Below the pieces are notes generated by a model, which was not told the DNA's origin, did no database searches, and was given only the letters and a program-made list of their open reading frames with translations. From the NCBI RefSeq assembly GCF_003025555.1, contig NZ_PYMH01000007.1:124001-188000 (forward strand): DNA of 64,000 bases, given 5' to 3'. The stretch is from Photobacterium lutimaris (GTDB lineage Bacteria; Pseudomonadota; Gammaproteobacteria; Enterobacterales; Vibrionaceae). Position 1 is the first letter of the stretch. Every line of letters begins with the position of its first letter. This document shows positions 26,425 through 35,243 of this stretch, piece by piece. The position numbers and the translations under genes are program-made.

Positions 26425-27195
26425 TTACTTCTTCGCTTCAGCTGCTGCTTTCGCGATAGCGGCGAAGCTTTCAGCGTTCAGTGCAGCACCGCCAACTAGC
26501 GCGCCGTCGATGTCTGGCTGTGCAAAGTAAGCTTGTGCGTTTTCTGGCTTAACAGAACCGCCGTACTGGATCACAACTTTCTTAGCAACGTCTTCGCTCT
26601 TCTCAGCAATGTGAGCACGGATAGCGGCGTGGATACGCTGTGCATCATCAGCCGTCGCTGCTTTACCTGTACCGATAGCCCAGATTGGTTCGTAAGCGAT
26701 GATTGCGCCTTCTAGGGCTTCAACGCCTTGGGTGTTGATCACAGCATCGATTTGACGAGCACAAACCGCGACAGTTTCGCCAGCTTCGTTCTGTGCTTCA
26801 GACTCACCGATACATAGTACTGGTGTTAGGCCGTGCTCTTTTAGGAAAGCGAATTTCTTAGCAACGAACTCGTCTGACTCGTTGTGGTATTCACGACGCT
26901 CAGAGTGACCGATGATGATGTGGCTTGCACCGAAGTCTTTCAGCATCTCTGGAGAGGTATCGCCAGTGAATGCACCGCTAGCGTTAACGTCAACGTTCTG
27001 TGCACCTAGGATGATTTTGCTCTCACCTTTGCTGATTAGTTGCTCAGCCAGGTCAAGGTACATAGCTGGTGGCGCAACAGCAACGTCTACACCTTCAACG
27101 CCTTTAAGTTCAGCATCAAGGCCCTTAAGAAGGTTAGATACCATTTCTTTGCTACCGTTAAGCTTCCAGTTACCCATAACCACAGGATGGCGCAT
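26425..27195 (-). CDS. tpiA: Triosephosphate isomerase
   Basis: Interconverts dihydroxyacetone phosphate and glyceraldehyde-3-phosphate. The 256 residues include MGNWKLNG (7-14, catalytic Lys), IIGHSERRE near 95 (catalytic His), [15 protein letters not shown] near 165 (catalytic Glu) and the phosphate-binding [15 protein letters not shown] 27195 follows GGAG; an earlier in-frame start at 27213 adds six residues without family support. Confidence 0.98.
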   Translation of the reverse strand: MRHPVVMGNWKLNGSKEMVSNLLKGLDAELKGVEGVDVAVAPPAMYLDLAEQLISKGESKIILGAQNVDVNASGAFTGDTSPEMLKDFGASHIIIGHSERREYHNESDEFVAKKFAFLKEHGLTPVLCIGESEAQNEAGETVAVCARQIDAVINTQGVEALEGAIIAYEPIWAIGTGKAATADDAQRIHAAIRAHIAEKSEDVAKKVVIQYGGSVKPENAQAYFAQPDIDGALVGGAALNAESFAAIAKAAAEAKK

Positions 27196-27634
27196 AGCTT
27201 TTCTCCATATCAAATTGACTTAAAAAATATTCAATAGCTTAATACACAGCCCCGGGGGTCACCCCTGATCGGTGGCGCTGAATACTAGGCTATAGAGTAT
27301 CATCCGACAGACTCGCAGGCGGTCTTATCTGTGAACACCGCAAACATTACCACAGCTTAGGAAATCAATTTCCTGTCCGAAATCATATCTGTGCTTGGTT
27401 GTACCCTTTTCCCCGGCAAAAGTGAACCGCTGCGGGGGAATTTTTTTCACCTTGGTGCAATTCCCGTCATGGCGGAGAGAAAAAAGACAGTGATCCGTGA
27501 TTGAAATATAGCCTGTATCTTTGGCGTCGTGGGATAAGATCCGCTAAGGTTGATGGCTATTTTAGGATAAATCCATGCCAAACATGGATTTTCCCAACAA
27601 AAATAAGATAAGTGTCAAGCGCAAGGAGGAGCGG
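27196..27634. other. tpiA/isomerase divergent intergenic region
   Basis: 439 bases with no credible gene. It must hold the tpiA promoter on the minus strand and the promoter of the gene at 27635. A small perfect hairpin AGGAAAT/ATTTCCT (27359-27365, 27368-27374) is the only structure I can point to. No operator consensus was recognised. Confidence 0.4.
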
Positions 27635-27982
27635 ATGCCTAACTTAGTGATGGAGTACGCGGAACCCGTTGTTGAGCGGGTCAATATTTCGGGGTTACTC
27701 GATGATCTACACACTATTTTGCTCGAGTGCGGGATTTTCGAGCCGGATTCGGTCAAGTCGCGAAGCTACCGATGCCATAACTGGCTGGTGGGTGAGAATC
27801 GCGATCTCGACACCTTTATCCATATCGAATTGTCGATGCTGTCAGGCCGCAGTGCCGAGATGAAACGCGAATTATCCCGGGCCCTGATGACCGTACTTGA
27901 GCAGCATGCCAGCACCATTAATAGCCTGACCATCGATATTCGTGACATGGACAGCGATTGCTTCCTCAAGGTCAGCAGCTAG
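27635..27982 (+). CDS. 5-carboxymethyl-2-hydroxymuconate delta-isomerase family protein
   Basis: Tautomerase-superfamily protein of 115 residues (CHMI family, PF02962). After Met removal the N-terminal Pro would be the catalytic base (MPNLVMEYAE), which fixes the start at ATG 27635; AAGGAGG lies 7 bases before it. Conserved pieces are KSRSYRCHNWLVGE near 45 and SLTIDIRDMDSDCFLKV at the end. None of the other homoprotocatechuate-degradation genes is nearby, so its physiological substrate here is uncertain. Its stop overlaps that of the converging DUF3135 gene. Confidence 0.85.
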   Translation: MPNLVMEYAEPVVERVNISGLLDDLHTILLECGIFEPDSVKSRSYRCHNWLVGENRDLDTFIHIELSMLSGRSAEMKRELSRALMTVLEQHASTINSLTIDIRDMDSDCFLKVSS

Positions 27983-28314
27983 GCTGACTCCGACTTATCC
28001 TGTGAACCCGGACGGCGGAAAGGTTTAATGTCAGCCTGATGTTCAGTCAGGGTTTCCGGGGCATTGAGTGCCTGGGCAAACCGTTTGAGCTGCTGTTGCA
28101 GCTCGGTCATCAATAGGATGTTGGTATGGTTGGGGTTTTTCCCCTGGTCGATCACCTGATTGATATGGCTCATCTGCGCTCGCAATCGCGGCTGCATCTC
28201 TGCACTGGCATTGCTGATGATCTCCTCACTCATTGTCAAACGCAGTGCCTCGAGCTTCTCCGGCTCGTTTTCGGCCATGGTTTTCAATTCGTCAAACGGT
28301 GGCAGTGTCTGCAT
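27979..28314 (-). CDS. DUF3135 domain-containing protein
   Basis: A 111-residue, mostly helical, soluble protein without signal peptide or cysteines. The N-terminal LPPFDELKTMAENEPEKLEALR is the hallmark of DUF3135, a family of unknown function common in marine gammaproteobacteria. I start at ATG 28314 because AGGGGAG precedes it; an ATG at 28332 has no ribosome site. It converges on the isomerase gene, the two stops sharing the palindrome CTAG. Confidence 0.75.
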   Translation of the reverse strand: MQTLPPFDELKTMAENEPEKLEALRLTMSEEIISNASAEMQPRLRAQMSHINQVIDQGKNPNHTNILLMTELQQQLKRFAQALNAPETLTEHQADIKPFRRPGSQDKSESA

Positions 28315-28445
28315 CTTACTCCCCTTATCCATAACGCGTTAGCCAGCCCCTGCAGGATTGCTATGCAATAAAGTTAGTTGTCAATAAGGCTAAACAATGG
28401 CTCAGGAGTGAGACAAATGAGAGGATTACGGAGAAAGGATAAAAG

Positions 28446-28467
28446 AAAGCCCGGTCGTCCGGGCTTT
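28446..28467 (-). terminator. Terminator after fpr
   Basis: AAAGCCCGG (28446-28454) pairs with CCGGGCTTT (28459-28467); the minus strand continues into a T-rich run, so it fits the end of the fpr transcript. Confidence 0.82.
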
Positions 28468-28495
28468 TCTGCGGAAGCGGTGTTTGCGTTCCGAA

Positions 28496-29239
28496 TTACC
28501 AGTAGTGCTCCATGGTGATTTGGCCGGGCTTGCGGCGCAGGTTCTTGGTGAAGCCTTTTTGCTCCAATACCGCTTTGGTTTCCCGGACCATCTCCGGATT
28601 GCCGCACAGCATAATTTGGCTTCTCTCTGGTGTCAGGAGCAGCCCGACATGGCGTTCGAGCATTCCGTCTTCGAGCGCTTGGGGGATCCGGCCTGGCAGG
28701 GCCGGTGGTGCCGGTTCACGACTAACGAATGGCTGGACAATCAACTGTTCGGGGTATTGATCTTTGAGGGCGTTGATTTCGGCCTGGTAACTGAGATCCG
28801 CCGAAAAACGCACCGCATGAACCAAGACAATTTTACGAAAGCGCTTCCAGGCCGTCGCTTCGCGCAAAATAGAAAGGTATGGCCCGATGGCGGTACCGGT
28901 CGCCAAGAGCCAAAGCTGCTCGGCATCGGGGACTTCGTCCAAAGTGAAATAGCCGTTGGCACGGGCAGAAATGAAGACTTCCTGACCCGGCTCAAGGGCG
29001 TGGAGCCTCGGTGACAGCAAGCCATCAGCCACCCGGGTTGCATAGACTTCGATTTGATCGGTCGACGGGGGATTAACGAAAGAGTAGGCGCGCTGGATCA
29101 TTTTTCCATCAATCTCCAGTCCCAGCTTGGTAAACTGGCCGGCTTTGAATGGCTCGATATTGGCTTGCAGCACAAGGCTGAACAAGTCATTGTTCCAATG
29201 TCGGTTTTTGATGACTTTCGCAGGGATCCAGTCAGCCAT
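28496..29239 (-). CDS. fpr: Ferredoxin/flavodoxin-NADP+ reductase
   Basis: FAD enzyme passing electrons between NADPH and ferredoxin or flavodoxin, used for radical enzymes and oxidative-stress recovery. The 247 residues show the FAD-binding RAYSFVNPPS near 50, the NADP-binding LLATGTAIGPYLSILRE near 110, and a terminal Tyr-Trp that stacks on FAD as in bacterial Fpr. GAGGAG precedes the ATG. It follows the Fe-S-type regulator gene by 13 bases and is probably in the same transcript. Confidence 0.95.
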   Translation of the reverse strand: MADWIPAKVIKNRHWNNDLFSLVLQANIEPFKAGQFTKLGLEIDGKMIQRAYSFVNPPSTDQIEVYATRVADGLLSPRLHALEPGQEVFISARANGYFTLDEVPDAEQLWLLATGTAIGPYLSILREATAWKRFRKIVLVHAVRFSADLSYQAEINALKDQYPEQLIVQPFVSREPAPPALPGRIPQALEDGMLERHVGLLLTPERSQIMLCGNPEMVRETKAVLEQKGFTKNLRRKPGQITMEHYW

Positions 29240-29252
29240 AATGTTCTCCTCG

Positions 29253-29870
29253 TTATGATTTTATTATTCGATACGCGCAGCGCCTCTCTCCGGCAATGAT
29301 GTGTTCCTGTCTGTTAACCTGGTATTCGTTGCCTAGTAAGCGTTGGAAAACGGCCAGTTCGGACTGGCAAAGTGATGGACAACGTTGAGCTGCGTGGCAG
29401 ATAGGGCAATGGTTTTCGATCAGCACGAAATCTTCGCCGTCCTGGTGAAGTTCGGCCATATAACCCTCCCGCTCCCTGAGTGTAGTAAGGATCTGCAGTT
29501 TTTCTGCGATATTTTCTACCCCGGCCAGTTGGGCTTGGTATTGTTCAAAGGTTTGATCCTCCCGCCGAACGACCACCTTGCTCAGACCATCTTGGCCAAA
29601 CAACTCCTCAACAGAATCAAGCATTTGAATAATAAGATCGCTATGACGGTCGGCAAAACGCCGGTGTCCTTTCTGGGTCAGATGCCAGTGGCGAGTCGGC
29701 CTGCCGACTTTGGCCTTGATGTCTTCGAAGTCGACCAAGCCTTCCTCTTCCAGTCCTTGCAGGTGCTGGCGGACTCCCATGGTGGTGAGCTGGAAATCCT
29801 CGGCAAGGATCTTGGCGGTGACCGGGCCGTCGCGTTTCATCCGGTAGAGTATTTTATCTATGGTTTTCAT
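29253..29870 (-). CDS. ArsR-like helix-turn-helix regulator with a cysteine cluster (SufR/COG2345 type)
   Basis: A 205-residue regulator. Residues 1-70 form a winged helix-turn-helix (TAKILAEDFQLTTMGVRQHLQGLEEEG). The C-terminal part has ENHCPICHAAQRCPSLCQS and, later, GERRCAYRI: five cysteines in the pattern known for SufR-type Fe-S cluster sensors. I infer that it senses cluster or redox state and controls fpr, which follows in the same direction. The ATG at 29870 (MKTIDKILYRM) is preferred over upstream GTG/TTG codons. Confidence 0.78.
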   Translation of the reverse strand: MKTIDKILYRMKRDGPVTAKILAEDFQLTTMGVRQHLQGLEEEGLVDFEDIKAKVGRPTRHWHLTQKGHRRFADRHSDLIIQMLDSVEELFGQDGLSKVVVRREDQTFEQYQAQLAGVENIAEKLQILTTLREREGYMAELHQDGEDFVLIENHCPICHAAQRCPSLCQSELAVFQRLLGNEYQVNRQEHIIAGERRCAYRIIKS

Positions 29871-30011
29871 CGTCACCGTTGGCAGCAAATTGACATAGTT
29901 AATTATGTAGCCAGCTTTCTAAATAAAGCAACAACTTTACAAAGTCTAAGGTACAGGGGAGCGGAAAGGAGGGACGATTGTGGAGGAGAAGCTGAAGAGC
30001 GGCGATAAAAA

Positions 30012-30031
30012 AGCGCGCCGGATGGCGCGCT
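30012..30031 (-). terminator. Terminator after glpX
   Basis: AGCGCGCC (30012-30019) pairs with GGCGCGCT (30024-30031); on the minus strand a run of T follows. It sits 27 bases past the glpX stop. Confidence 0.85.
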
Positions 30032-30057
30032 AGAGAATCGGTCAGATATGCCTGCTC

Positions 30058-31065
30058 TTACAGGATGTGACCCTTGATGGCGTCGTCTTTACGATCCAAG
30101 TAGTGAGTCGACTTGATACGGCGGATGGTACGGCACTTACCGCGGATCAACAGGGTTTCGGTGGTGGCAATGTTGCCCTGACGGCTGATCCCTTCCAGCA
30201 GATCACCCTTGGTGATACCGGTGCCGGCAAAGATGACGTTATCGCTACGTGCCATGTCTTCCATGCGCAAAACGGTATTGGTCTCAATACCCATTTCATG
30301 GCATCGTTCGATTTCCATTTGGCCATATTTGCGGTTTTCTTCGGTGTCGCCTTTTACCTCGTGACGAGGAAGCAGACGACCGTGCATGTCACCGCCAAGT
30401 GCGCGAATGGCAGCGGCAGAAACAACGCCTTCAGGTGCGCCGCCGATACAGTACATAACATCGACTTCGCTATCCGGCATACAAGTCAGGATAGAGGCGG
30501 CAACATCACCATCAGGGAAGGCAAACACACGTACACCCATCGCTTGCATTTCAGCAATAATGCCGTCGTGGCGAGGTTTCGCCAGCGTGGTTACGACCAG
30601 CGTATCAAGGGTTTTACCCAGCGCCGCTGCAATGTTCTCTAAGTTTTCAGTCAGTGGTTTAGCCAGATCAATGACGCCTTTAGCGGCAGGGCCGACAACC
30701 AGCTTTTCCATGTACATATCGGGTGCTTTAAGGAATGAGCCTTTCTCGCCAGCAGCCAATACCGCCAATGCGTTGTTCTGGCCCATTGCGGTCATGCGGG
30801 TCCCTTCGATTGGGTCTACCGCAATATCGACAGCATCACCACCAGTACCGACTTTCTCACCGATGTAAAGCATAGGCGCTTCATCGATTTCACCTTCACC
30901 GATAACAATTTCGCCTTCGATTTCTGTTTGGTTTAACAGGGTACGCATAACCTCAACGGCAGCGTTATCTGCTGCAATTTTATCGCCACGGCCTAGCCAT
31001 TTATAGCCTGCAAGTGCTGCACCTTCAGTGACACGGGAAAATGCCATCGCCAAATCGCGTTTCAT
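30058..31065 (-). CDS. glpX: Class II fructose-1,6-bisphosphatase
   Basis: Mn-dependent phosphatase of gluconeogenesis, needed for growth on glycerol. The 335 residues carry the Li-sensitive phosphatase motifs GEGEIDEAPML near 56 and VDPIEGTRMTAMG near 84, and CIGGAPEGVVSAAAI near 195. GGAG lies 5 bases before the ATG. It follows glpF and glpK, but a terminator and an operator-like palindrome lie between glpK and glpX, so it probably also has its own promoter. Confidence 0.96.
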   Translation of the reverse strand: MKRDLAMAFSRVTEGAALAGYKWLGRGDKIAADNAAVEVMRTLLNQTEIEGEIVIGEGEIDEAPMLYIGEKVGTGGDAVDIAVDPIEGTRMTAMGQNNALAVLAAGEKGSFLKAPDMYMEKLVVGPAAKGVIDLAKPLTENLENIAAALGKTLDTLVVTTLAKPRHDGIIAEMQAMGVRVFAFPDGDVAASILTCMPDSEVDVMYCIGGAPEGVVSAAAIRALGGDMHGRLLPRHEVKGDTEENRKYGQMEIERCHEMGIETNTVLRMEDMARSDNVIFAGTGITKGDLLEGISRQGNIATTETLLIRGKCRTIRRIKSTHYLDRKDDAIKGHIL

Positions 31066-31161
31066 GGTAACTCCAGAAATAGAAATCAGTGGGCTAGGGC
31101 CTGTAGGCTACAGGCCCAGAATAAATCTGGCGGCGATTTTAACACAGCTTGCAAGGAAACG

Positions 31162-31177
31162 TTTGCGTTAGCGCAAA
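31162..31177. promoter_or_regulatory. Putative glp operator before glpX
   Basis: TTTGCGTTAGCGCAAA is a near-perfect palindrome about 100 bases before the glpX start. It shares the half-site TTTGCGC and the AACGC core with the two sites before glpF. GlpR binding is inferred from location. Confidence 0.5.
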
Positions 31178-31218
31178 AATGTTTATTTCTTGCTATATCG
31201 CCACCAATGGACGAAAAA

Positions 31219-31238
31219 AGGCCTGCTTTCGCAGGCCT
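31219..31238 (-). terminator. Terminator after glpK
   Basis: AGGCCTGC (31219-31226) pairs with GCAGGCCT (31231-31238); six T follow on the minus strand. Confidence 0.87.
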
Positions 31239-31282
31239 AGTTGAGGAACAGGGGGTAACGCGAGGGTTGGGCTTTCGCCATG

Positions 31283-32800
31283 TTAGATGTCGTCTTCCTC
31301 GACCGCCCAGCCCTTGGCACATTCGACAGCACGCTTCCAACCGTTGTAACGGCGGCTACGTTTGCCTTCGTCGCTGCAGGCGATGAACTTACGGTCCAAT
31401 ACCGCTTTGTTCTTCAGTTCATCAATGCTGCCCCAGAAGCCAACAGCTAGACCTGCTAGGTAGGCTGAGCCTAGTGCCGTCACCTCGGTCACCACAGGGC
31501 GGTGTACCTCGGTATCCAGAATGTCTGATTGGAACTGCATCAAGAAGTTGTTGGCAACGGCACCGCCATCGACGCGCAGGGTCGCTAGCTTGATGCCAGA
31601 GTCAGCCTGCATCGCATCCAGTACGTCACGGGTCTGGTAGGCCACACTTTCCAGTGTTGCACGAATAATGTGGTTGCTGTTAACACCACGGGTCAAGCCG
31701 ACGATAGCACCACGGGCATAGGGGTCCCAGTATGGCGCGCCAAGGCCGGTGAAGGCCGGTACCACATAGACACCATTGGCACTGCCGACTTTCTCGGCAA
31801 AGTATTCGGAATCCCCGGCATCGCCAATCAATTTCACTTCGTCACGTAGCCACTGGATGGATGCGCCGCCCATAAAGACAGCCCCTTCCAAGGCATAGGC
31901 CACTTCCCCTTTCGGGCCACAAGCCAGGGTGGTCAATAGGCCGTTATGTGAGGTGACTTTTTCCTTGCCGGTATTCATCAGCAGGAAGCACCCTGTGCCG
32001 TAAGTGTTTTTCGCCTGGCCTGGTTCGACACACATCTGGCCGAACAGTGCGGCTTGCTGGTCACCAGCGATACCAGCGATTGGGATACGGGTACCGCCCT
32101 TACCACCAATGTTGGTCTTACCGTACACTTCAGAGGACGACTTCACTTCCGGCATCATCGATAGCGGGATATCCAGTGCTTTAAGCAGTTTTTCATCCCA
32201 CTGAAGGGTATTGATGTTGAACACCATGGTACGGGAGGCATTGGTGAAGTCGGTAACGTGAACGCGTCCTTGGGTCATCTTCCAGATCAGCCATGTATCA
32301 ACGGTACCAAACAATAGGTTACCGGCTTCGGCTTCTTCGCGGGCACCTTCGACATTGTCGAGGATCCACTTGATTTTGGTGCCTGAGAAGTATGGGTCGA
32401 CAACTAAACCGGTGTTTTCACGGATGTATTCTTCAAGACCGGCTTTTTTCAGTTCTTCACACGTATCTGCTGTACGGCGGCATTGCCAGACAATCGCGTT
32501 GTAAACAGGTTTACCTGTGTTCTTGTCCCAGACAATGGTGGTTTCGCGCTGGTTGGTGATACCGATACCAGCAACTTGATCGGAGCGGATCCCTGCCTTG
32601 GCCAACGCCTCAACCAGCGTCGAGCTTTGGGTGGCATAGATTTCTAGAGGATCGTGCTCGACCCATCCGGCCTTTGGATAAATTTGGGTGAATTCACGCT
32701 GTGACGAGCACACAATGTTGGCGTTGTGATCAAGCACCACGGCACGGGAGCTGGTCGTACCCTGATCCAGCGCAACAATGTACTTTTGCTCAGTAGTCAT
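31283..32800 (-). CDS. glpK: Glycerol kinase
   Basis: Phosphorylates glycerol to sn-glycerol-3-phosphate, trapping what enters through GlpF. The 505 residues have the FGGY-kinase start [16 protein letters not shown], the [13 protein letters not shown] segment around the catalytic region, and [15 protein letters not shown] near 265 for ATP binding. GAGAGGAAA precedes the ATG. It lies 112 bp after glpF on the same strand; allosteric control by fructose-1,6-bisphosphate and EIIA-Glc is known for E. coli GlpK, not shown here. Confidence 0.98.
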   Translation of the reverse strand: MTTEQKYIVALDQGTTSSRAVVLDHNANIVCSSQREFTQIYPKAGWVEHDPLEIYATQSSTLVEALAKAGIRSDQVAGIGITNQRETTIVWDKNTGKPVYNAIVWQCRRTADTCEELKKAGLEEYIRENTGLVVDPYFSGTKIKWILDNVEGAREEAEAGNLLFGTVDTWLIWKMTQGRVHVTDFTNASRTMVFNINTLQWDEKLLKALDIPLSMMPEVKSSSEVYGKTNIGGKGGTRIPIAGIAGDQQAALFGQMCVEPGQAKNTYGTGCFLLMNTGKEKVTSHNGLLTTLACGPKGEVAYALEGAVFMGGASIQWLRDEVKLIGDAGDSEYFAEKVGSANGVYVVPAFTGLGAPYWDPYARGAIVGLTRGVNSNHIIRATLESVAYQTRDVLDAMQADSGIKLATLRVDGGAVANNFLMQFQSDILDTEVHRPVVTEVTALGSAYLAGLAVGFWGSIDELKNKAVLDRKFIACSDEGKRSRRYNGWKRAVECAKGWAVEEDDI

Positions 32801-32912
32801 AACGATTTCCTCTCATTGTCATTATATAAGGGTAGTAGAGTGTGGTGTTCTGATCGGCCTGCGCGGTGCAGGCCGATGATGTTCTAAGGCTCAGTGTTCA
32901 AAGCGCCTTTTT

Positions 32913-33761
32913 TTAGGCGTTCGCCGCTTCTTCGCCAGTGTCTTCGCACTGGTTCGGCAAGGTGCAGCGATTGCCCGGTAAGTAGATGCCGATAGCTTTA
33001 GGGTATAGCCAGCCACCGAATGCGGCACCCATGATTGGTGCCAGGATCGGCACAATCATGTATGGGATATCTTTACCACCGGTCAGGGCCATATCGCCCC
33101 AGCCAGCCAAGAAGGCGAAGAATTTAGGGCCGAAGTCACGTGCTGGGTTCATGGCAAAGCCAGTCAGTGGACCCAGTGAGCCACCAATCACAGCAATTAA
33201 AATACCGATAAGCAGTGGGCCCATCGCGCCGCGAGGGGCACCATTTTTCTCATCACCAATGGCTAGGATGGCGAACATCAATACCGCCGTGATCACAAAT
33301 TCCACCGCAAATGCGCCAACAAATGACAGTGCGGCATGTGGGTAGGTTGAGAAAATACCGGCAGTCGCCAAGCTCGCTTCGCTGCCGCGGACAATACCGT
33401 TGGCGGTTTCGAATTCAACAAACAGGTTGCTGTACAGGCCGTAGATCAATGCCGCGGTACAGAAAGCACCGAGCATCTGTGCGGCGATGTAAGGCAAGAC
33501 TTTGCGCTTGTCGAAGCCGTGAAAAAGGGCAAGGGCAATGGTTACAGCGGGATTGATATGGGCACCGGAAACGCCGGCGGTACAATAGATAGCGATGGCA
33601 ACGCCAAGGCCCCACATGATACTAACCTCCCACTGGCCAAATTCGGCCCCGGTCAGTACCAGTGCGGCAACACAACCGACGCCAAAGAAGATCAGCAGCC
33701 CAGTACCAATGAACTCGGCCAGGCATTCGCCGAGCAGGGTATGTTGTTTTTGGGTAGTCAT
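32913..33761 (-). CDS. glpF: Glycerol uptake facilitator (aquaglyceroporin)
   Basis: MIP-family inner-membrane channel for glycerol. The 282 residues include six membrane helices and the two pore half-helices: HINPAVTI near residue 68 and MNPARDFGP near 205, each with its NPA motif; the Asp after the second Arg is typical of glycerol-permeable members. The C-terminal tail (CTLPNQCEDTGEEAANA) is acidic and cytoplasmic. AAAGGA precedes the ATG. It is the first gene of the leftward glpF-glpK(-glpX) cluster. Confidence 0.97.
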   Translation of the reverse strand: MTTQKQHTLLGECLAEFIGTGLLIFFGVGCVAALVLTGAEFGQWEVSIMWGLGVAIAIYCTAGVSGAHINPAVTIALALFHGFDKRKVLPYIAAQMLGAFCTAALIYGLYSNLFVEFETANGIVRGSEASLATAGIFSTYPHAALSFVGAFAVEFVITAVLMFAILAIGDEKNGAPRGAMGPLLIGILIAVIGGSLGPLTGFAMNPARDFGPKFFAFLAGWGDMALTGGKDIPYMIVPILAPIMGAAFGGWLYPKAIGIYLPGNRCTLPNQCEDTGEEAANA

Positions 33762-33864
33762 TGTTCAGTCCTTTTGTCTAATGTCGTAGGGGTATAGCTA
33801 TTTTTGTATTTATGTGTGGCTAATGTACTCGAATCTACCAAGAATAAAATTGGACCGAACGAAA

Positions 33865-33882
33865 AGTGTGCGTTCGAGCATA
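33865..33882. promoter_or_regulatory. Putative glp operator 1 before glpF
   Basis: On the minus strand this reads TATGCTCGAACGCACACT, matching operator 2 at 13 of 18 positions, including the core CGAACGC. It starts exactly 32 bases from operator 2, about three helical turns. Confidence 0.45.
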
Positions 33883-33896
33883 AAATGAATTTACTT

Positions 33897-33914
33897 TTTG
33901 CGCGTTCGCGCAAA
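33897..33914. promoter_or_regulatory. Putative glp operator 2 before glpF
   Basis: TTTGCGCGTTCGCGCAAA has 8-bp perfect arms and lies about 140 bases before the glpF start. The same half-site recurs before glpX. GlpR is the likely but unproven binder. Confidence 0.5.
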
Positions 33915-34014
33915 CGGTTGCCATTTTGCGGGGAATTTTCCCATTGCTACAAGTTGCGTAATGGTTGGCAAGGGGGTAATCGAAGGTTTTAATGTATGTG
34001 TTTGTTTATGAAAT

Positions 34015-34217
34015 AAAAAATCCGACCTAAAAAGGTCGGATGTGCCAGAGGGGCAAATTCTTGGATTTTTCCAAGAGAGATACGATCAAGTTAAAAATTA
34101 GCACGCTGTCGGTGCATTAAAATAGAGTTTGATCGCAATTCTACGCATTTGGCTGCGAGGCCGAAGGAATTTTGCACGGCTTGCTCATTTCTTTTGCCAA
34201 TCTTCTGGGTATTACTC
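34015..34217 (-). ncRNA. Candidate small RNA between zapB and glpF
   Basis: Inferred only from the orphan terminator at 34021-34040 and a possible extended -10 (TGC-TATACC) on the minus strand at 34224-34229. This would give a transcript of about 200 bases with a terminal stem-loop and U-tail, as in Hfq-binding RNAs. The 5' end is a guess and no known RNA family was recognised. Confidence 0.25.
34021..34040 (-). terminator. Orphan minus-strand terminator
   Basis: TCCGACCT (34021-34028) pairs with AGGTCGGA (34033-34040). Read on the minus strand it is followed by six T and further T/A, a typical intrinsic terminator; the plus strand has no T-run. No minus-strand gene precedes it: rraA has its own terminator beyond zapB. 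Confidence 0.7.
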
Positions 34218-34419
34218 TTGGGCGGTATAGCAAGCGCATGGAAAGCAAGGATTTGATGAATTTCGTGCAAAATTTCCCCATTTGCAAAAAAGCATGGTAT
34301 TTGTAGATGTCAGAAGGCGGTAGCCTCGTTAGAATAGGCGAAAATCAATCGTAAATGTGCCTGTGGAACGTTGCCTTAACCGTTAGGGCAAATAGATAGG
34401 CTGAATACAGGTGGACAAT

Positions 34420-34662
34420 ATGTCATTAGAAATGTTCGAAAAGCTGGAAGCCAAAGTACAAATGGCTGTTGATACAATTTCCCTGCTACAGATGGAAATT
34501 GAAGAACTAAAAGAAACAAATAATGGTTTGGCGGGCGAAGCGCAAGCATTGCGTTCTAGCCGTGAAGAGCTTGAGCAAGAGAACAGCAAATTGCGTCATG
34601 ACCATGAGGCATGGCAAGAGCGTGTACGTGCGCTATTGGGTAAAATGGAACACGTTGAATAA
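34420..34662 (+). CDS. zapB: Cell division protein ZapB
   Basis: Small coiled-coil protein that stabilises the FtsZ ring. The 80 residues are almost entirely heptad-repeat helix, beginning [20 protein letters not shown], the family signature. ATG 34420 has AGGTGG 5-6 bases upstream; a GTG at 34411 would add three residues and destroy that spacing. It keeps its E. coli place between glpF and rraA. A terminator shared with rraA follows. Confidence 0.95.
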   Translation: MSLEMFEKLEAKVQMAVDTISLLQMEIEELKETNNGLAGEAQALRSSREELEQENSKLRHDHEAWQERVRALLGKMEHVE

Positions 34663-34707
34663 ACGTATTGTTGCCGGGCAGTCAATGAACCTGCCGTGCA
34701 AGAAAAA

Positions 34708-34733
34708 ACAGAGCCTGTCGGCTCTGTTTTTTT
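34708..34733. terminator. Bidirectional terminator between zapB and rraA
   Basis: ACAGAGCC (34708-34715) pairs with GGCTCTGT (34720-34727); A6 precedes and T7 follows, so it works for both converging genes. Confidence 0.9.
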
Positions 34734-34757
34734 ATGGGTGTTACTGGCTGCGATGGG

Positions 34758-35243
34758 CTAGTCGATATCGAGCGGCTCGGGGGAGAGGATCACTCCGGTA
34801 TTGTCGGCATAGATATGATCTTCCGGCAGAAAGGTGACTCCGCCAAAATTGACCGCAACATCCATCTCGCCAATACTGTTTTCATCGGCACCGACAGGTA
34901 TCGAGGCCATGGCCTGAATACCGATATCCAGCTCGTCGAGATCATCGACGTGGCGGACACAGCCATAAATGATCAACCCTTCCCACTCGTTATCGACGGC
35001 TAACTGGGCCAGCTCGGCATCGATCAACGCCCGGCGCAGCGAGCCGCCGCCATCAACCAGCAAAACCCGGCCAGCGCCAGTTTCTAGCAAGGCGGAGCGG
35101 ATCAGCCCGCAATCTTCGAAGCACTTGACCGTGGTAACTTGGCCGCCGAAGGAGCTACGACCGCCATAGGAGCTGAACATGGGTTCGACGACGTCAACTT
35201 TGTCGAGATAGATATCGCATAACTCGGACGTATTGTATTCCAT
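34758..35243 (-). CDS. rraA: Ribonuclease E activity regulator RraA
   Basis: Trimeric protein that binds RNase E and inhibits mRNA decay. The 161 residues equal the family length; markers are [15 protein letters not shown] near 20, [17 protein letters not shown] near 63 and [20 protein letters not shown] near 93. It was once mis-named MenG because it adjoins menA. ATG 35243 matches the family start; the frame stays open further upstream to 35345 but has no support there. Confidence 0.96.
   Translation of the reverse strand: MEYNTSELCDIYLDKVDVVEPMFSSYGGRSSFGGQVTTVKCFEDCGLIRSALLETGAGRVLLVDGGGSLRRALIDAELAQLAVDNEWEGLIIYGCVRHVDDLDELDIGIQAMASIPVGADENSIGEMDVAVNFGGVTFLPEDHIYADNTGVILSPEPLDID

Larger units (their letters stand above)
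33762..34419. other. glpF/zapB divergent intergenic region
   Basis: About 660 bases without a protein gene. Contents seen: two operator-like palindromes (33865-33882 and 33897-33914), a minus-strand terminator-like hairpin (34021-34040) fed by no known gene, and an imperfect inverted pair GGAATTTTGCACG (34166-34178) / CGTGCAAAATTTCC (34264-34277). It must also carry the zapB promoter. Confidence 0.6.

Noticed and set aside
34264..34280. Sigma-54-like TGGGG...TTGCA on the minus strand before the candidate small RNA
   Set aside because: The GG and GC elements are 9 rather than 10 bases apart, which is not compatible with sigma-54 promoters.
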